A model generated the notes under the pieces. That model was not told the DNA's origin and searched no databases. It saw nothing but the letters and a program-made list of their open reading frames with translations. A stretch of DNA of 64,000 bases from Catenuloplanes indicus (lineage in GTDB: Bacteria; Actinomycetota; Actinomycetes; Mycobacteriales; Micromonosporaceae), in NCBI RefSeq assembly GCF_030813715.1, contig NZ_JAUSUZ010000001.1, positions 1,426,001 to 1,490,000 on the forward strand, in the 5' to 3' direction. Shown here piece after piece: positions 34,217-42,706 of the stretch. Each line of letters starts with the position of its first letter. The stretch's first letter is position 1. Made by a program: the position numbers and the translations under genes.

Positions 34217-34400
34217 GGAGCCCGAGTAGGTGCCCTCCTGGTGTGCTGGCTCCGCGTTCCTGCGGGCGGCGCGAATGGCCGTTCGCTACGACGGATCTCG
34301 GGTGGCGACTCGCACAGCATTACCGAAAGCCACCGGTCTCCGGTGGCTCGGCGCGTTCAGGGGGTCTCGGTGCGCACGGACACGAGCACGCCGCTAGAGA

Positions 34401-34901
34401 TCAGGCCGCGCGGTGCAGGTCGTCGTGGGAGGCGTTCAGCGTGACCACGCCGGGCTCACCCTCGGTGGAGGCGGCGATCTGGTCGCCGGAGGCGTAGACG
34501 TCCGTGGTGAACAGGCCCTCGGAGTCGATGCGCAGGTAGCCGGTGCTGACCAGGTTCTCGGCGATGCCGGCGGCCACGTCGGGGCGCACGTCGGTGCCGG
34601 GCATCTGGACCGCGGTGACCGTGCCGACCGCGTCGCCGAGCGAGTCGACGACGCTCATCCCGACGTTGACCCGCGCGATCGGCAGCGCCTCCACGGGCGC
34701 GTCGTCGACCGGCGCGAAGCCGGCGGCGGAGGCCTCGGCGGCCGGATAGCCGGCGGAGGCCGTCCCGATCGGCGCCTCGCCCACGGGCGCGTCGTCCAGG
34801 GGCGCGCCGCCCTGCACCGTGGTGGCCGGCGGCGTGTCGTGCGGCGGCGTGTAGCGCGGCGGGGCGGTCGGGAAGTCGGCGGGTGTGTGTGAAGGCTGCA
34901 T
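34401..34901 (-). CDS. hypothetical protein with PRC-barrel-like C-terminal domain
   Basis: 166 residues. A Pro/Ala-rich disordered N-terminal 75 residues (TPPHDTPPATT) is followed by a compact domain with VNVGMSVVDSLGDAVGTVTAVQMPG, TGYLRIDSEG and GDQIA, a PRC-barrel/DUF2171-like arrangement I associate with Micromonosporaceae stress proteins. Function unknown. It follows the ApbE gene by 54 bases on the same strand and may share its transcript. Confidence 0.65.
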   Translation of the reverse strand: MQPSHTPADFPTAPPRYTPPHDTPPATTVQGGAPLDDAPVGEAPIGTASAGYPAAEASAAGFAPVDDAPVEALPIARVNVGMSVVDSLGDAVGTVTAVQMPGTDVRPDVAAGIAENLVSTGYLRIDSEGLFTTDVYASGDQIAASTEGEPGVVTLNASHDDLHRAA

Positions 34902-34955
34902 GCCGATCAGGTTTCCCGCCTGGCGCCGCGGAAAACCCGCAAGATCGGCCGGCGG

Positions 34956-35693
34956 CTACGTGGCGACCGGCAGGCCGGGGGTGGTGAACGCGCGGCCGTC
35001 CTCGGTGACGGCCGCGGACTCGTACCCGTCGGTGGCCAGCTTCTCCAGGTAGCGCAGGCCCTCGCGGTCCATGGCCAGCGCGGCCGTGGCGTACGCGTCC
35101 GCGAGCGTCAGATCCGGCCCGGTCACGGTCACCGAGCGCAGGAAACGCGCCGGTTTGCCGGTCCGCGGGTTGATCACATGACCGCCGCGCTCGTACGTAC
35201 CGGACGTGGCCACCGCCGCGTCGCGCACCGCGAGTTTCCACGCCACCTTGGTCTCGTCCCACGGGTGCCGGACGCCGACCCGCCAGACGCGGTCGCCGCG
35301 GGCCGCGATGTCGCCGCCCGCGCTGATGAAGTGGGTGGGACAGCCGGCGTCCACCAGCCGCCGGGACGCCTCCGCGACAGCCCAGCCCTTCACGTAACCG
35401 GAGGGATCGAGCACGCCGCCGTAGTACGCGTCGAAGTAGCCGTCGGTGGCACGCCACAGGTCCGCGCACGCGCCGAGCACGTGGCGCAGGTCCGGGTGGC
35501 AGCCGGTGGAGGTCAGCTCGCCGCGCCGCATGCGGCTGACCTCGCTGTCCTCCTTGTACGTGCTGAACCGCGCGTCCACCTCGTGCAGCCACCCGCACAC
35601 GTCCGCGATCAGCGCGCGCAGCTCGGGTGCGGCGCGGTCCGCGGCCAGCTCGATGCTGACCGCGGTGCCCATCACCATCTCGACGTGGCGCAC
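34956..35693 (-). CDS. apbE: FAD:protein FMN transferase
   Basis: 245 residues. It transfers FMN from FAD to a Thr of extracytosolic flavoproteins. Family motifs: MGTAVSIEL near the start, DARFSTYKEDSEVSRM, GYVKGWAVAEASRRL, THFISAGGDIAARG, HVINPRTGKPA and LTLADAYATAALAMD (Mg/FAD binding). It lacks a signal peptide. The likely client is the FMN-binding protein encoded 4 bases upstream. GTG start 35693. Confidence 0.92.
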   Translation of the reverse strand: MRHVEMVMGTAVSIELAADRAAPELRALIADVCGWLHEVDARFSTYKEDSEVSRMRRGELTSTGCHPDLRHVLGACADLWRATDGYFDAYYGGVLDPSGYVKGWAVAEASRRLVDAGCPTHFISAGGDIAARGDRVWRVGVRHPWDETKVAWKLAVRDAAVATSGTYERGGHVINPRTGKPARFLRSVTVTGPDLTLADAYATAALAMDREGLRYLEKLATDGYESAAVTEDGRAFTTPGLPVAT

Positions 35694-35697
35694 GGTC

Positions 35698-36198
35698 TCA
35701 GCCCGCGGCCTTGTCCAGCGCGGCCTGCAGCGACTTGCGGTACGCCTCGGTGGTGAGCGTCGCGCCGGAGACCGCGTCCACGTCGTCGCCGTTCTCCGCG
35801 GTCAGCGCGGACTCGTTGAGCTTCTCGATCGCCGGCGGGTTGATCGTGGCGCTCTCGCCGCCGGTCGGGTAGGTGGCGTCGGCCGCGGAGACCTTGCCGT
35901 CCTCGACCGTGATGGTGACCTGGATCGTGCCGTACGCGTACTTGGATCCGGTGCCGCGGAACTCGCCGTCGGTGAGCCCGCCCCCGGCACCGCCGCCGTC
36001 CGCCGGGGCGTCGCCCTCGTCGTCGGCCGGAGCGTCGGCGGGCTCGTCGGCGGGGGCGTCCTGGCCGGAGTCGGCCGGGGCCTCCGCGGCCGCGTCCTCG
36101 GCGACCGGGACGATCTGCGTGGGGGCTGCCATCCGGACGCCGAAGATCATGCCAACGCCGGCCAGAGTGCCGAAGACTGCTGCCGTACTGCGTCGCAC
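35698..36198 (-). CDS. extracytosolic FMN-binding domain protein
   Basis: 166 residues. An N-terminal membrane anchor (AAVFGTLAGVGMIFGVRM) and an acidic Pro/Ala/Asp-rich spacer (about 30-72, APADEPADAPADD) precede an FMN-binding domain with DGEFRGTG, VTITVEDGKVSAADATYP and the flavinylation motif VSGATLTTEAYRKSL, whose Thr is the expected covalent FMN site. It would carry electrons outside the membrane from the ferric-reductase-like protein. GTG 36198 has AAGGAG upstream. It sits between that gene and apbE. Confidence 0.9.
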   Translation of the reverse strand: MRRSTAAVFGTLAGVGMIFGVRMAAPTQIVPVAEDAAAEAPADSGQDAPADEPADAPADDEGDAPADGGGAGGGLTDGEFRGTGSKYAYGTIQVTITVEDGKVSAADATYPTGGESATINPPAIEKLNESALTAENGDDVDAVSGATLTTEAYRKSLQAALDKAAG

Positions 36199-36263
36199 CG
36201 GAGGATCTCCTTAGAATCAACAATCAAGGTCATCAGGGGGTACGCGAAGCGCGCCGGGACGGT

Positions 36264-37952
36264 TCAGAACTCGAACGGGTCGAGGTGGATCTGCGCGTTC
36301 GGCACGTCCAGCTCGCGCAGCAGGTCGACCGCGGCGTCGACCAGGCCGGGCGGCCCGCACAGGTAGACGTCGCGCTCGGACACGTCCGGCACCAGCTCCC
36401 GCATGCCGCTGGTGGTGAACAGCCGGCGCGGGCCGGGCTCGTTGCGGCTGCCGACGACGAAGAACACCTGGGCGCCGCGGCGGACCGCCAGCTCCTCCAG
36501 CTCGTCGCGGAAGATCACCTCGTCCTGGCGGCTGGCCCGGTAGATCACGGTGGTGCCGGACGGCATGTCCTCCAGCAGCGCGCGGATCGGCGCGATGCCG
36601 CTGCCGCCCGCGATCAGCAGCGCGTTGCGCTGGGTGCGCCGCTCCGCGGTGAACGTGCCGTACGGTCCCTGCAGCCACACCCGGGTGCCCGGCTCCAGCT
36701 CCGCGAGACGCTCGGTGTACTTGCCGACCGCGGTGACGGTGAGCCGCAGCCACTGCGCGTTCGGCGCGGCGGACAGCGAGAACGGGTGCGACTGCCACCA
36801 GGCGCCGCCGGTCAGGAAACGCCAGCGCATGAACTGCCCGCCGCGTGCGGCCAGCTTGTCCAGGCCGCGCCCGTCGACGTACACGGAGAAGCTGTTGCGG
36901 CCCTCGTTGACCACCTCGACGACCTCGAAGCGGTGCCGGAGGTTCATCCAGAGCGGTTCGACGACCCGGCCCCAGACCACGGCGGAGATGACCAGCGCGG
37001 TCAGGCCGGGCCAGAAGATCGAGGCGAACCGGCCGCTGAGGTTCGCGCCGGCCGCGACCTGGTGGCCGTAGCCGAGCACCAGCACCAGGTACGCGCTCAG
37101 GTGCAGGCCCTTCCACAGCTCGTAGGAGAGCAGCCGGCGCAGGCCGCGGATCGAGATCAGCGCGATGAAGATCATGATGACGGTGGCGGCGAGCGCCTCG
37201 ACCATCTTCGGCAGCGTGGTGATGATCGTGAAGGTCTGGGTGACCACGTCGGTCTCGGCGAGCAGCGCGTACCCGTACACGATGAAGACGATGTGCGTGA
37301 TCACGAAGACGCACATCGACGTGCCCAGCCAGCGGTGCCAGTGCAGCAGGTCGCGAGAGCCGACCCAGTCCTCCAGCCAGGAGGCGCGGCTCATCATCAG
37401 CAGCTGGATGAAGAGCAGGTAGCCGCCGATCAGGCCGGTGACGCGGCCGATCGCGAGCATCAGCGAGGGCAGGTCGCTGACCGCGCCCGGCTGGGTCTCG
37501 AACACCCAGAGCGCGACGCTGGTGCCGAGGCCGCCGAGGAACAGCAGGACCGTGAAGAGGCGGTTACCGGTGAAGGGGTTGTCCGGTTCGTCGCCGTCGC
37601 CGACGGTCGCCACGCGGGCGCGGGACCGCGCCGGTGCGGGCTCGTCGTAGAGGTCCTGCGGCTGGCGCCGCCACGGCTGCTCGGCACCGGGCTGCGCGTA
37701 CGCGCCGGACCCGGCCTCCCAGGCCGCGGACGGCTGGTCGTACCGGCGGGCCTCGAACCGGCCGTTCTCGTCGTAGCCGCCCCGCTCGCCGTAGCCCGCG
37801 GTCTGGTCCTCGTACCCGCGCTGGTCACCGTAGCCGCGCTGGTCGGCGTAGGCGGCCGGCTGCGCGTCGGATGACCCGCGGGTGTCCCGGCGCGTGCCTC
37901 CTCCGGCGTCGTCGTACCGTACCCATGATGTCGTCGGCGGTCCCTGCGCCAC
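36264..37952 (-). CDS. ferric-reductase-like transmembrane flavocytochrome with disordered N-terminus
   Basis: 562 residues. The first 110 or so are a disordered Tyr/Gly/Gln/Arg tract with repeats (DQRGYGDQRGYEDQ). A ferric-reductase-like membrane domain follows, with six or so helices and paired heme His (LLHWHRWLGTSMC, ITHIVFIVYGYALL, LHLSAYLVLVLGYGHQ), then an FAD/NAD(P)-reductase module: HPFSLSAAP, GPYGTFTAE, IAGGSGIAPIRALLED, VYLCGPPGLVDA. It passes electrons from NAD(P)H across the membrane. GTG 37952 is chosen for its AGAGGGAAA box. First gene of the flavin operon. Confidence 0.88.
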   Translation of the reverse strand: MAQGPPTTSWVRYDDAGGGTRRDTRGSSDAQPAAYADQRGYGDQRGYEDQTAGYGERGGYDENGRFEARRYDQPSAAWEAGSGAYAQPGAEQPWRRQPQDLYDEPAPARSRARVATVGDGDEPDNPFTGNRLFTVLLFLGGLGTSVALWVFETQPGAVSDLPSLMLAIGRVTGLIGGYLLFIQLLMMSRASWLEDWVGSRDLLHWHRWLGTSMCVFVITHIVFIVYGYALLAETDVVTQTFTIITTLPKMVEALAATVIMIFIALISIRGLRRLLSYELWKGLHLSAYLVLVLGYGHQVAAGANLSGRFASIFWPGLTALVISAVVWGRVVEPLWMNLRHRFEVVEVVNEGRNSFSVYVDGRGLDKLAARGGQFMRWRFLTGGAWWQSHPFSLSAAPNAQWLRLTVTAVGKYTERLAELEPGTRVWLQGPYGTFTAERRTQRNALLIAGGSGIAPIRALLEDMPSGTTVIYRASRQDEVIFRDELEELAVRRGAQVFFVVGSRNEPGPRRLFTTSGMRELVPDVSERDVYLCGPPGLVDAAVDLLRELDVPNAQIHLDPFEF

Positions 37953-38099
37953 TTTCCCTCTACCCCCTGCCGGGCCCCCAGCGGAGAGGCCGTCGGCAGG
38001 AGGTACGCACCGCGGCGCCGGTCGGATCACAAGATCCAGAAAATCACCGCGACGAAGGCGATTTGACGCCGTTCGGATGGTTTTCCGAGCGGCACCGTC

Positions 38100-38963
38100 T
38101 CACCAGGTGATCTCGCCGTGCCGGGACACCAGCCGCCCGGAGCCGCGTCCCGGCCCCGCGGTTGCGAGCGCGACGACCGCGTCCGTGCCCTCGGTGACGG
38201 TCTGGGGGCCGGTGTGCCCGTTGAGGTCGGTCGCGGTGTAGCCCGGGTCGGCCGCGTTGATCCGGATGCCGGGCAGCGCCCGCGCGTACTGGGTGGTCAG
38301 CATGGTCAGCGCGGCCTTGGACGCGGCGTAGGCCGGCGCCAGCGCGCCGGACTCCGGCCGCGCCGGGTCGTGCGTGGCCACCAGGTCGCCCATCGCGCTG
38401 CTCACGTTGATCACCACCGGGTCCGCCGAGCGGCCCAGCAGCGGCAGGAACGCGGTCGTCACCCGCACCGGGCCGGCCACGTTCACGTCCGGCACGGCCA
38501 GCACCTCGGCACCGGCCAGGCCGCTCGGGTCGCCGAACGGGCCGCTCCAGCACCCGGATCTCCGCACCAGCCGGTTGACCAGCGCGCTCGCCATCGGCCG
38601 GGCCAGCGCACCGTCCGTCGACCGGTTGCCCGCGCCGATCACGATCGACCCCTCCGGCGACGACGCGTTCAGCTCGTCCAGGAACAGGCAGTACGGCTCG
38701 TCGCGGGCGATCGTCTCCGGCGGCGCGAACCGGCTGCGCCCGTCCCGCAGCTCCGGCACGCCGATCAGGTCCTCCGCGGCCAGCTGCGTGCCGACCGGAC
38801 TCACGCACTCCAGGCCGAGCGACGACGCGAAGTCCCGGACCAGCGAACTCCTGCCGATCCCCGGCGCACCCCAGACGAACACCGGCCGGACCACGGAGAC
38901 GTGCAGCAGCAGCTCGGGCAGGCGGGCGGGGGTGACGGTGACGGCCGAGCGCATGGCCGCCAT
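38100..38963 (-). CDS. chimeric MoxR-type AAA / SDR protein, probable deletion fusion
   Basis: 287 residues. The first 155 are the start of a MoxR-like AAA ATPase (VFVWGAPGIGRSSLVRDFA, QLAAEDLIGVPEL, PYCLFLDELNASSPE, IVIGAGNRSTDGALARPMASALVNRLV), with Arg for Lys in Walker A and an apparent internal deletion between ASSPE and GSIVIGAG. The rest is the C-terminal two thirds of a short-chain dehydrogenase (PDVNVAGPVRVTTAFLPLL, VINVSSAMGD, YAASKAALTMLTTQYA, INAADPGYTATDLN) without its Rossmann glycine loop. Neither half should be active alone. The frame is fully open, so a fused protein may be made. Confidence 0.75.
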   Translation of the reverse strand: MAAMRSAVTVTPARLPELLLHVSVVRPVFVWGAPGIGRSSLVRDFASSLGLECVSPVGTQLAAEDLIGVPELRDGRSRFAPPETIARDEPYCLFLDELNASSPEGSIVIGAGNRSTDGALARPMASALVNRLVRRSGCWSGPFGDPSGLAGAEVLAVPDVNVAGPVRVTTAFLPLLGRSADPVVINVSSAMGDLVATHDPARPESGALAPAYAASKAALTMLTTQYARALPGIRINAADPGYTATDLNGHTGPQTVTEGTDAVVALATAGPGRGSGRLVSRHGEITW

Positions 38964-39082
38964 CTGCCCGTTCCCACCTGAGCTTTCCACCCAATTTGTG
39001 GGGCCTTGCACAACCCCTCGCGGGTACGGCGCCGCCGCCGATGGACCGGGACCCACGTTCACGGCCACGGCAGGAGGTTCCG

Positions 39083-39922
39083 ATGGCGTCACAGACCTAC
39101 CTGCTCACCGACCCGGATCGCACGGTCGTCGCCGCGCGTCCGGTGGCCGTACCGGGCGGCAGGCGCGTGCGCCGCGGCTGGATCACCGAGGTGCGGCTGC
39201 CGGCCGGCGCCCGCCTCGGCCGGCACGGCGACGCGCTGGCCGGCCGCGTGATCACCGTGCTCGGCCTCGGGCTGCTCTGCGCCACGTTCACCGTGCTGGA
39301 CCTGCCGGCCGCGGCCCGGGCCGCCTGCGTGGCGCTGGTGGCCGCGTTCGCCTGGCTCGGCGTCGCCTACCGGCGCACCGGCCGGCTGGCCCGGCTCGTG
39401 CTCGCCCCCGGCCCGGCGCACGTGCTCACCGCGGACGAGGACCGCGACGACCTGCACACCGCGGTCCGGCTGGCCGAGCGCGTCTGGGCGCACCGGGTCG
39501 CACTGCCGGCCGGCGACAGCGCACGCGCGCTCGGCCGCACGATCGAGGAACTGGCCGCGCTGTTGGTGCAGCGGCAGCGGCTGCGCGAGATCCGGGCCGG
39601 CCTGGACCGGCACAGCGACGCGGGACTGCCCGGGGACAGCCCGGCCGTGCTCGCCGCGCGGGCGCAGGACGCGCGCGCCGACGCGCTGTGGTCCGATCTG
39701 GACGGTCAGGTACGGCGGCACCTCGCCGCGCTGCGGGTGGCGGCCGAGACCGGCGCCGGCCTGATCCGGGAGATGGAACTCGGCGACGCGGCCCGCCGCA
39801 CCCGGGCGGCCCTGGACGACCTCGGCGCCCCGGCACCGTCCACGGACGCGGGCCTGGACAGCGGGTTCGCCGCCGCCTACCGCGACCTGGCCGCTCGCTA
39901 CGGCCGCGATCTCTACAGCTGA
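39083..39922 (+). CDS. membrane protein with cytoplasmic coiled-coil region
   Basis: 279 residues. Two transmembrane helices at about 54-90 (VITVLGLGLLCATFTVLDL and ACVALVAAFAWLGVAY) are followed by a 180-residue cytoplasmic helical region with heptad-like stretches (RTIEELAALLVQRQRLREIRAGLD). I do not recognise a family. ATG 39083 has AGGAGG 5 bases upstream. The next small membrane gene starts 12 bases after its stop, so the two form a pair. Confidence 0.7.
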   Translation: MASQTYLLTDPDRTVVAARPVAVPGGRRVRRGWITEVRLPAGARLGRHGDALAGRVITVLGLGLLCATFTVLDLPAAARAACVALVAAFAWLGVAYRRTGRLARLVLAPGPAHVLTADEDRDDLHTAVRLAERVWAHRVALPAGDSARALGRTIEELAALLVQRQRLREIRAGLDRHSDAGLPGDSPAVLAARAQDARADALWSDLDGQVRRHLAALRVAAETGAGLIREMELGDAARRTRAALDDLGAPAPSTDAGLDSGFAAAYRDLAARYGRDLYS

Positions 39923-39934
39923 CGGCGGGTTGCC

Positions 39935-40237
39935 ATGACGAATCTGCGATGGGCCGGGACCACGGTGGTCGCGCTCTGCCTGGGCGTGCTCGCGCTGGGC
40001 TGGCCATATCTGCTGGGCGGCTGGGTGGCCGGGGAGTTCGGCGCGGGCGCCGCGATCCGTACCGGCGTGGCCTGGACCCTGGAGATCGCCTACCTGGCCG
40101 GGTTGCCGCTGGCGGTCGCGCTGTCCCGGCGGACCGCGCCCGGCACCGGCCGGGTGACCGGGGTGGTGCTGCCGGCCGTCTACACCGTGTTCGGCATCGT
40201 GCTGCTGGCCGTGACGGTCCGGCTGTTCACTTCGTGA
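39935..40237 (+). CDS. small three-helix membrane protein
   Basis: 100 residues almost wholly hydrophobic: helices at about 7-32, 42-64 and 75-97, linked by short polar loops (RRTAPGTG). No family recognised. The last 11 bases overlap the convergent large membrane protein gene. Confidence 0.65.
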   Translation: MTNLRWAGTTVVALCLGVLALGWPYLLGGWVAGEFGAGAAIRTGVAWTLEIAYLAGLPLAVALSRRTAPGTGRVTGVVLPAVYTVFGIVLLAVTVRLFTS

Positions 40238-42395
40238 GCAGCGCGTCGCTCGGGCGTTCGTAGACGCGCCGCGGGTCGTTGAGCGGGTCGGCGTGCCACA
40301 TCCGGATCTGGATGGTCGGCGTCAGCAACCGGCCCCGCTCCACGCTCGCCTCGTCGGCGCGGCCGTCGCCGTCGTTGTCCGTGGACAGCGGCAGCGCGGT
40401 CACCCGAAGATCGGTCAGCGGGGCCCGGCCGGGCGGCAGCATCGCGTCGGCCAGGAACACCGCGTCCCAGGCCGGGATCAGGTAGGTGCCCAGGTCGTTC
40501 GGGCGGCAGTCGAGCTTGACGGCCGCGTCCAGCGGGCACGCGTCCAGCAGCTCGCCGGTCTCGGTCGCGGCCGGGTCCCGGTCCGCGCAGCCGAACGGCT
40601 CGTTCTCCGCCAGGCCGGTCCAGTCGCGGGACGCGTACACCTGATCGGTGATGATCTTCAGGGCACCCGGGGTCAGCTGGGCGCAGGACGGGCCGCCCAC
40701 GTGGTAGTCGACCGGCCAGTCCGCGTTGCTGACCGCGCGCAGCTGGTTGTTCGCCATGAAGCGGCTCACCGACACGTCCGCGATCACCAGCCGGGGGCGG
40801 GCGTGGCCGCAGACCTCGTTGACCCGCTGGACGAACTCGGCGAACCGGGTCCAGCGGTCCGCGAAGTACAGCACGGTCGGCACGTCGCCGTCCCGGCAGA
40901 CCGACGCGTCGATGCGGTCCAGCGCGGTCACGTGCCGCGCGGTCACCGCCGGGTCGGCCAGGTCCTTCACCACCGCCAGCAGGTCGTTGACCAGCGACGT
41001 CGTGTACTGGTCGGTGGGGTTCGGCACCGCGTAGACGTCCAGCCGGTAGCCGCCCGGGAAGGACAGCCGGTCGATCACGTCCTTCGCGTAGGCCCGGTTC
41101 GCGTCGGCCAGTTGCAGGTAGCCGGGCCGGTTGACGAACGGCGCGTCCGGCTCGCCCAGGTCGGCCAGCAGGTTCGGCGCGATGAACGGGATCTGCGCGT
41201 CCAGCAGCCGGTTGATCGCGCGCTGCGTCACGTCCCGGGAGTCCCCGCCACCGATCACCACCAGCCGGTCGCCCAGCACGTCCCGCCGCGCGATGATCAT
41301 GCGGGCGACGTCGTCCGCGTGCGCCACGTCCTGCGTCGCGTCCGCGATCACCACGTGCAGGCGCTTCTCGTCGTACGTCGCCAGGAAGTGCGTCTGCGCG
41401 AACATCAGCGCGCGCAACTGATCACGCTCGGACGGGTAGTCGCGGCCGTCCGCGCAGCGCGCCGGGTCGGCCGGGAGCGGGTCGCAGGAGAGCGCGCCGA
41501 GCCAGACCACGGTCAGGTCGCCGTCCTTCAGCGGCTCGTTCAGCTCCAGGATCCGCCGCTGCAGCGCGATCGTGTCCGGGTCGCGGCCGAACGCGCGGGC
41601 CGCGAACACGCCCGGCTCCGCGGTGTCCAGCAGGCCGTAGCAGCGGCGGCCGTCCGGGGTGGCGCGGAGCGTCGTGATGCCGGTCGAGACCGGCAGCGAC
41701 CAGGTCCAGGTGGGCAGCGTGTAGCAGCCGTGCGTGACGCCCGGCAGCCACTCCGACCGGCTCCAGCCGAGGAAGCCGATCAGCAGCGTCAGCACGGCCA
41801 GGATCGCGTGGTGCGTGGTGGTCAGCGCGGGTTGCCGTACCGTCGCGACGATCCGGTCCGAGACCAGCACCGGCAGCACGATCGCGGCCAGCGAGACGGC
41901 CAGCGCCCGCGCCTCGGTGCTGCCCTGGAAGATGTCGGCCAGGAACACGGTCGCGGCGCCGAACACCGCGGCGGTGCCGCCGAGCACGGCGACCAGCTTC
42001 AGATCCGGGCTGAGCAGCGTGGCGACGGCGGCGAGCGCGAGCGCGACCAGGATCGTCCAGACGCTCAGGTAGCCCGTGATCGCGGTGTGCACGACCAGGA
42101 CCAGGATCGCCAGCACCGCGGCCAGGCGCGCGCGGGAGCGGCTGACCAGCCTGGACGTCAGGCGGGAGGCCTCCGGGCTGGACTCCGCCAGCAGGACGCG
42201 CAGGCGGGCGGCGAGGCGGACCAGGGCCCAGAAGAGCGCGGCGGAGGCCAGCACCAGGACGATCGAACCGATGCCGCTGACCCCGGCGAACAGCGACTGC
42301 ACAACGATGAGGCCGGCGAGCAGGACGGCGGCCAGGCGCAGCGCGACGTCAGGTGCCAGCAGGGACCGCATGAACCCGGACATCGGCTCCCCCAT
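40227..42395 (-). CDS. large membrane protein with periplasmic-binding-protein-like extracytoplasmic region
   Basis: 722 residues. Six or seven transmembrane helices lie in the first 260 residues (VALRLAAVLLAGLIVVQSLF, IGSIVLVLASAALFWALV, LAAVLAILVLVVHTAITGYL, LVAVLGGTAAVFGAATVFLA, ILAVLTLLIGFLGWS). The remaining 460 resemble a type 1 periplasmic-binding fold (RRCYGLLDTA, LTVVWLGALSC, LHVVIADATQD, RLVVIGGGDSRDVT, RPRLVIADVSVSRFM) with paired cysteines. It ends with a Ca-site-like DNDGDGRAD. It may sense an external ligand; the architecture recalls membrane/PBP1 proteins near Streptomyces conflict systems, but no partner is adjacent. Start ATG 42395, alternative 42383. Confidence 0.7.
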   Translation of the reverse strand: MGEPMSGFMRSLLAPDVALRLAAVLLAGLIVVQSLFAGVSGIGSIVLVLASAALFWALVRLAARLRVLLAESSPEASRLTSRLVSRSRARLAAVLAILVLVVHTAITGYLSVWTILVALALAAVATLLSPDLKLVAVLGGTAAVFGAATVFLADIFQGSTEARALAVSLAAIVLPVLVSDRIVATVRQPALTTTHHAILAVLTLLIGFLGWSRSEWLPGVTHGCYTLPTWTWSLPVSTGITTLRATPDGRRCYGLLDTAEPGVFAARAFGRDPDTIALQRRILELNEPLKDGDLTVVWLGALSCDPLPADPARCADGRDYPSERDQLRALMFAQTHFLATYDEKRLHVVIADATQDVAHADDVARMIIARRDVLGDRLVVIGGGDSRDVTQRAINRLLDAQIPFIAPNLLADLGEPDAPFVNRPGYLQLADANRAYAKDVIDRLSFPGGYRLDVYAVPNPTDQYTTSLVNDLLAVVKDLADPAVTARHVTALDRIDASVCRDGDVPTVLYFADRWTRFAEFVQRVNEVCGHARPRLVIADVSVSRFMANNQLRAVSNADWPVDYHVGGPSCAQLTPGALKIITDQVYASRDWTGLAENEPFGCADRDPAATETGELLDACPLDAAVKLDCRPNDLGTYLIPAWDAVFLADAMLPPGRAPLTDLRVTALPLSTDNDGDGRADEASVERGRLLTPTIQIRMWHADPLNDPRRVYERPSDALLTK

Positions 42396-42437
42396 CACGG
42401 ATGAGTCGTCCACGGTAGAGGGTGCCCGCCACGTCCC

Positions 42438-42682
42438 GTGGCGCTTCCTAGGCGGTACACGTACGGGCGCGGCGGTGGCGGCCGCGGCATCGGCGGCAAC
42501 CGGACCGTGTACCCGGACACCGGCTGGGTCGGCGTCGTGCTCACCGATCACGACGGCGCGGTCTGCTGGACCGCCTGCTGCACGACGCGTCCCTGGGCAG
42601 GGCGGTGGCGGAGATCCGCGCGGAGAACGAGCGGCAGCCCGCGCCGGCGGTGCTGGCCGAGCGGTTCGAGGGTCTCCGCTGA
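42438..42682 (+). pseudogene. 3' fragment of a beta-lactamase-family serine hydrolase, frameshifted
   Basis: One frame reads YTYGRGGGGRGIGGNRTVYPDTGWVGVVLTDHDG, close to the C-terminal GHGG...YPDTGWVAVVL region of class C beta-lactamase-like hydrolases. After GAV the frame breaks, and an adjacent frame continues as LLDRLLHDASLGRAVAEIRAENERQPAPAVLAERFEGLR to a stop at 42680. No upstream catalytic part remains. It abuts the start of the large membrane protein gene, so the rest was probably deleted. Confidence 0.45.
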
Positions 42683-42706
42683 CCGTCCGGTCTCCGGCGT
42701 GGGCGG

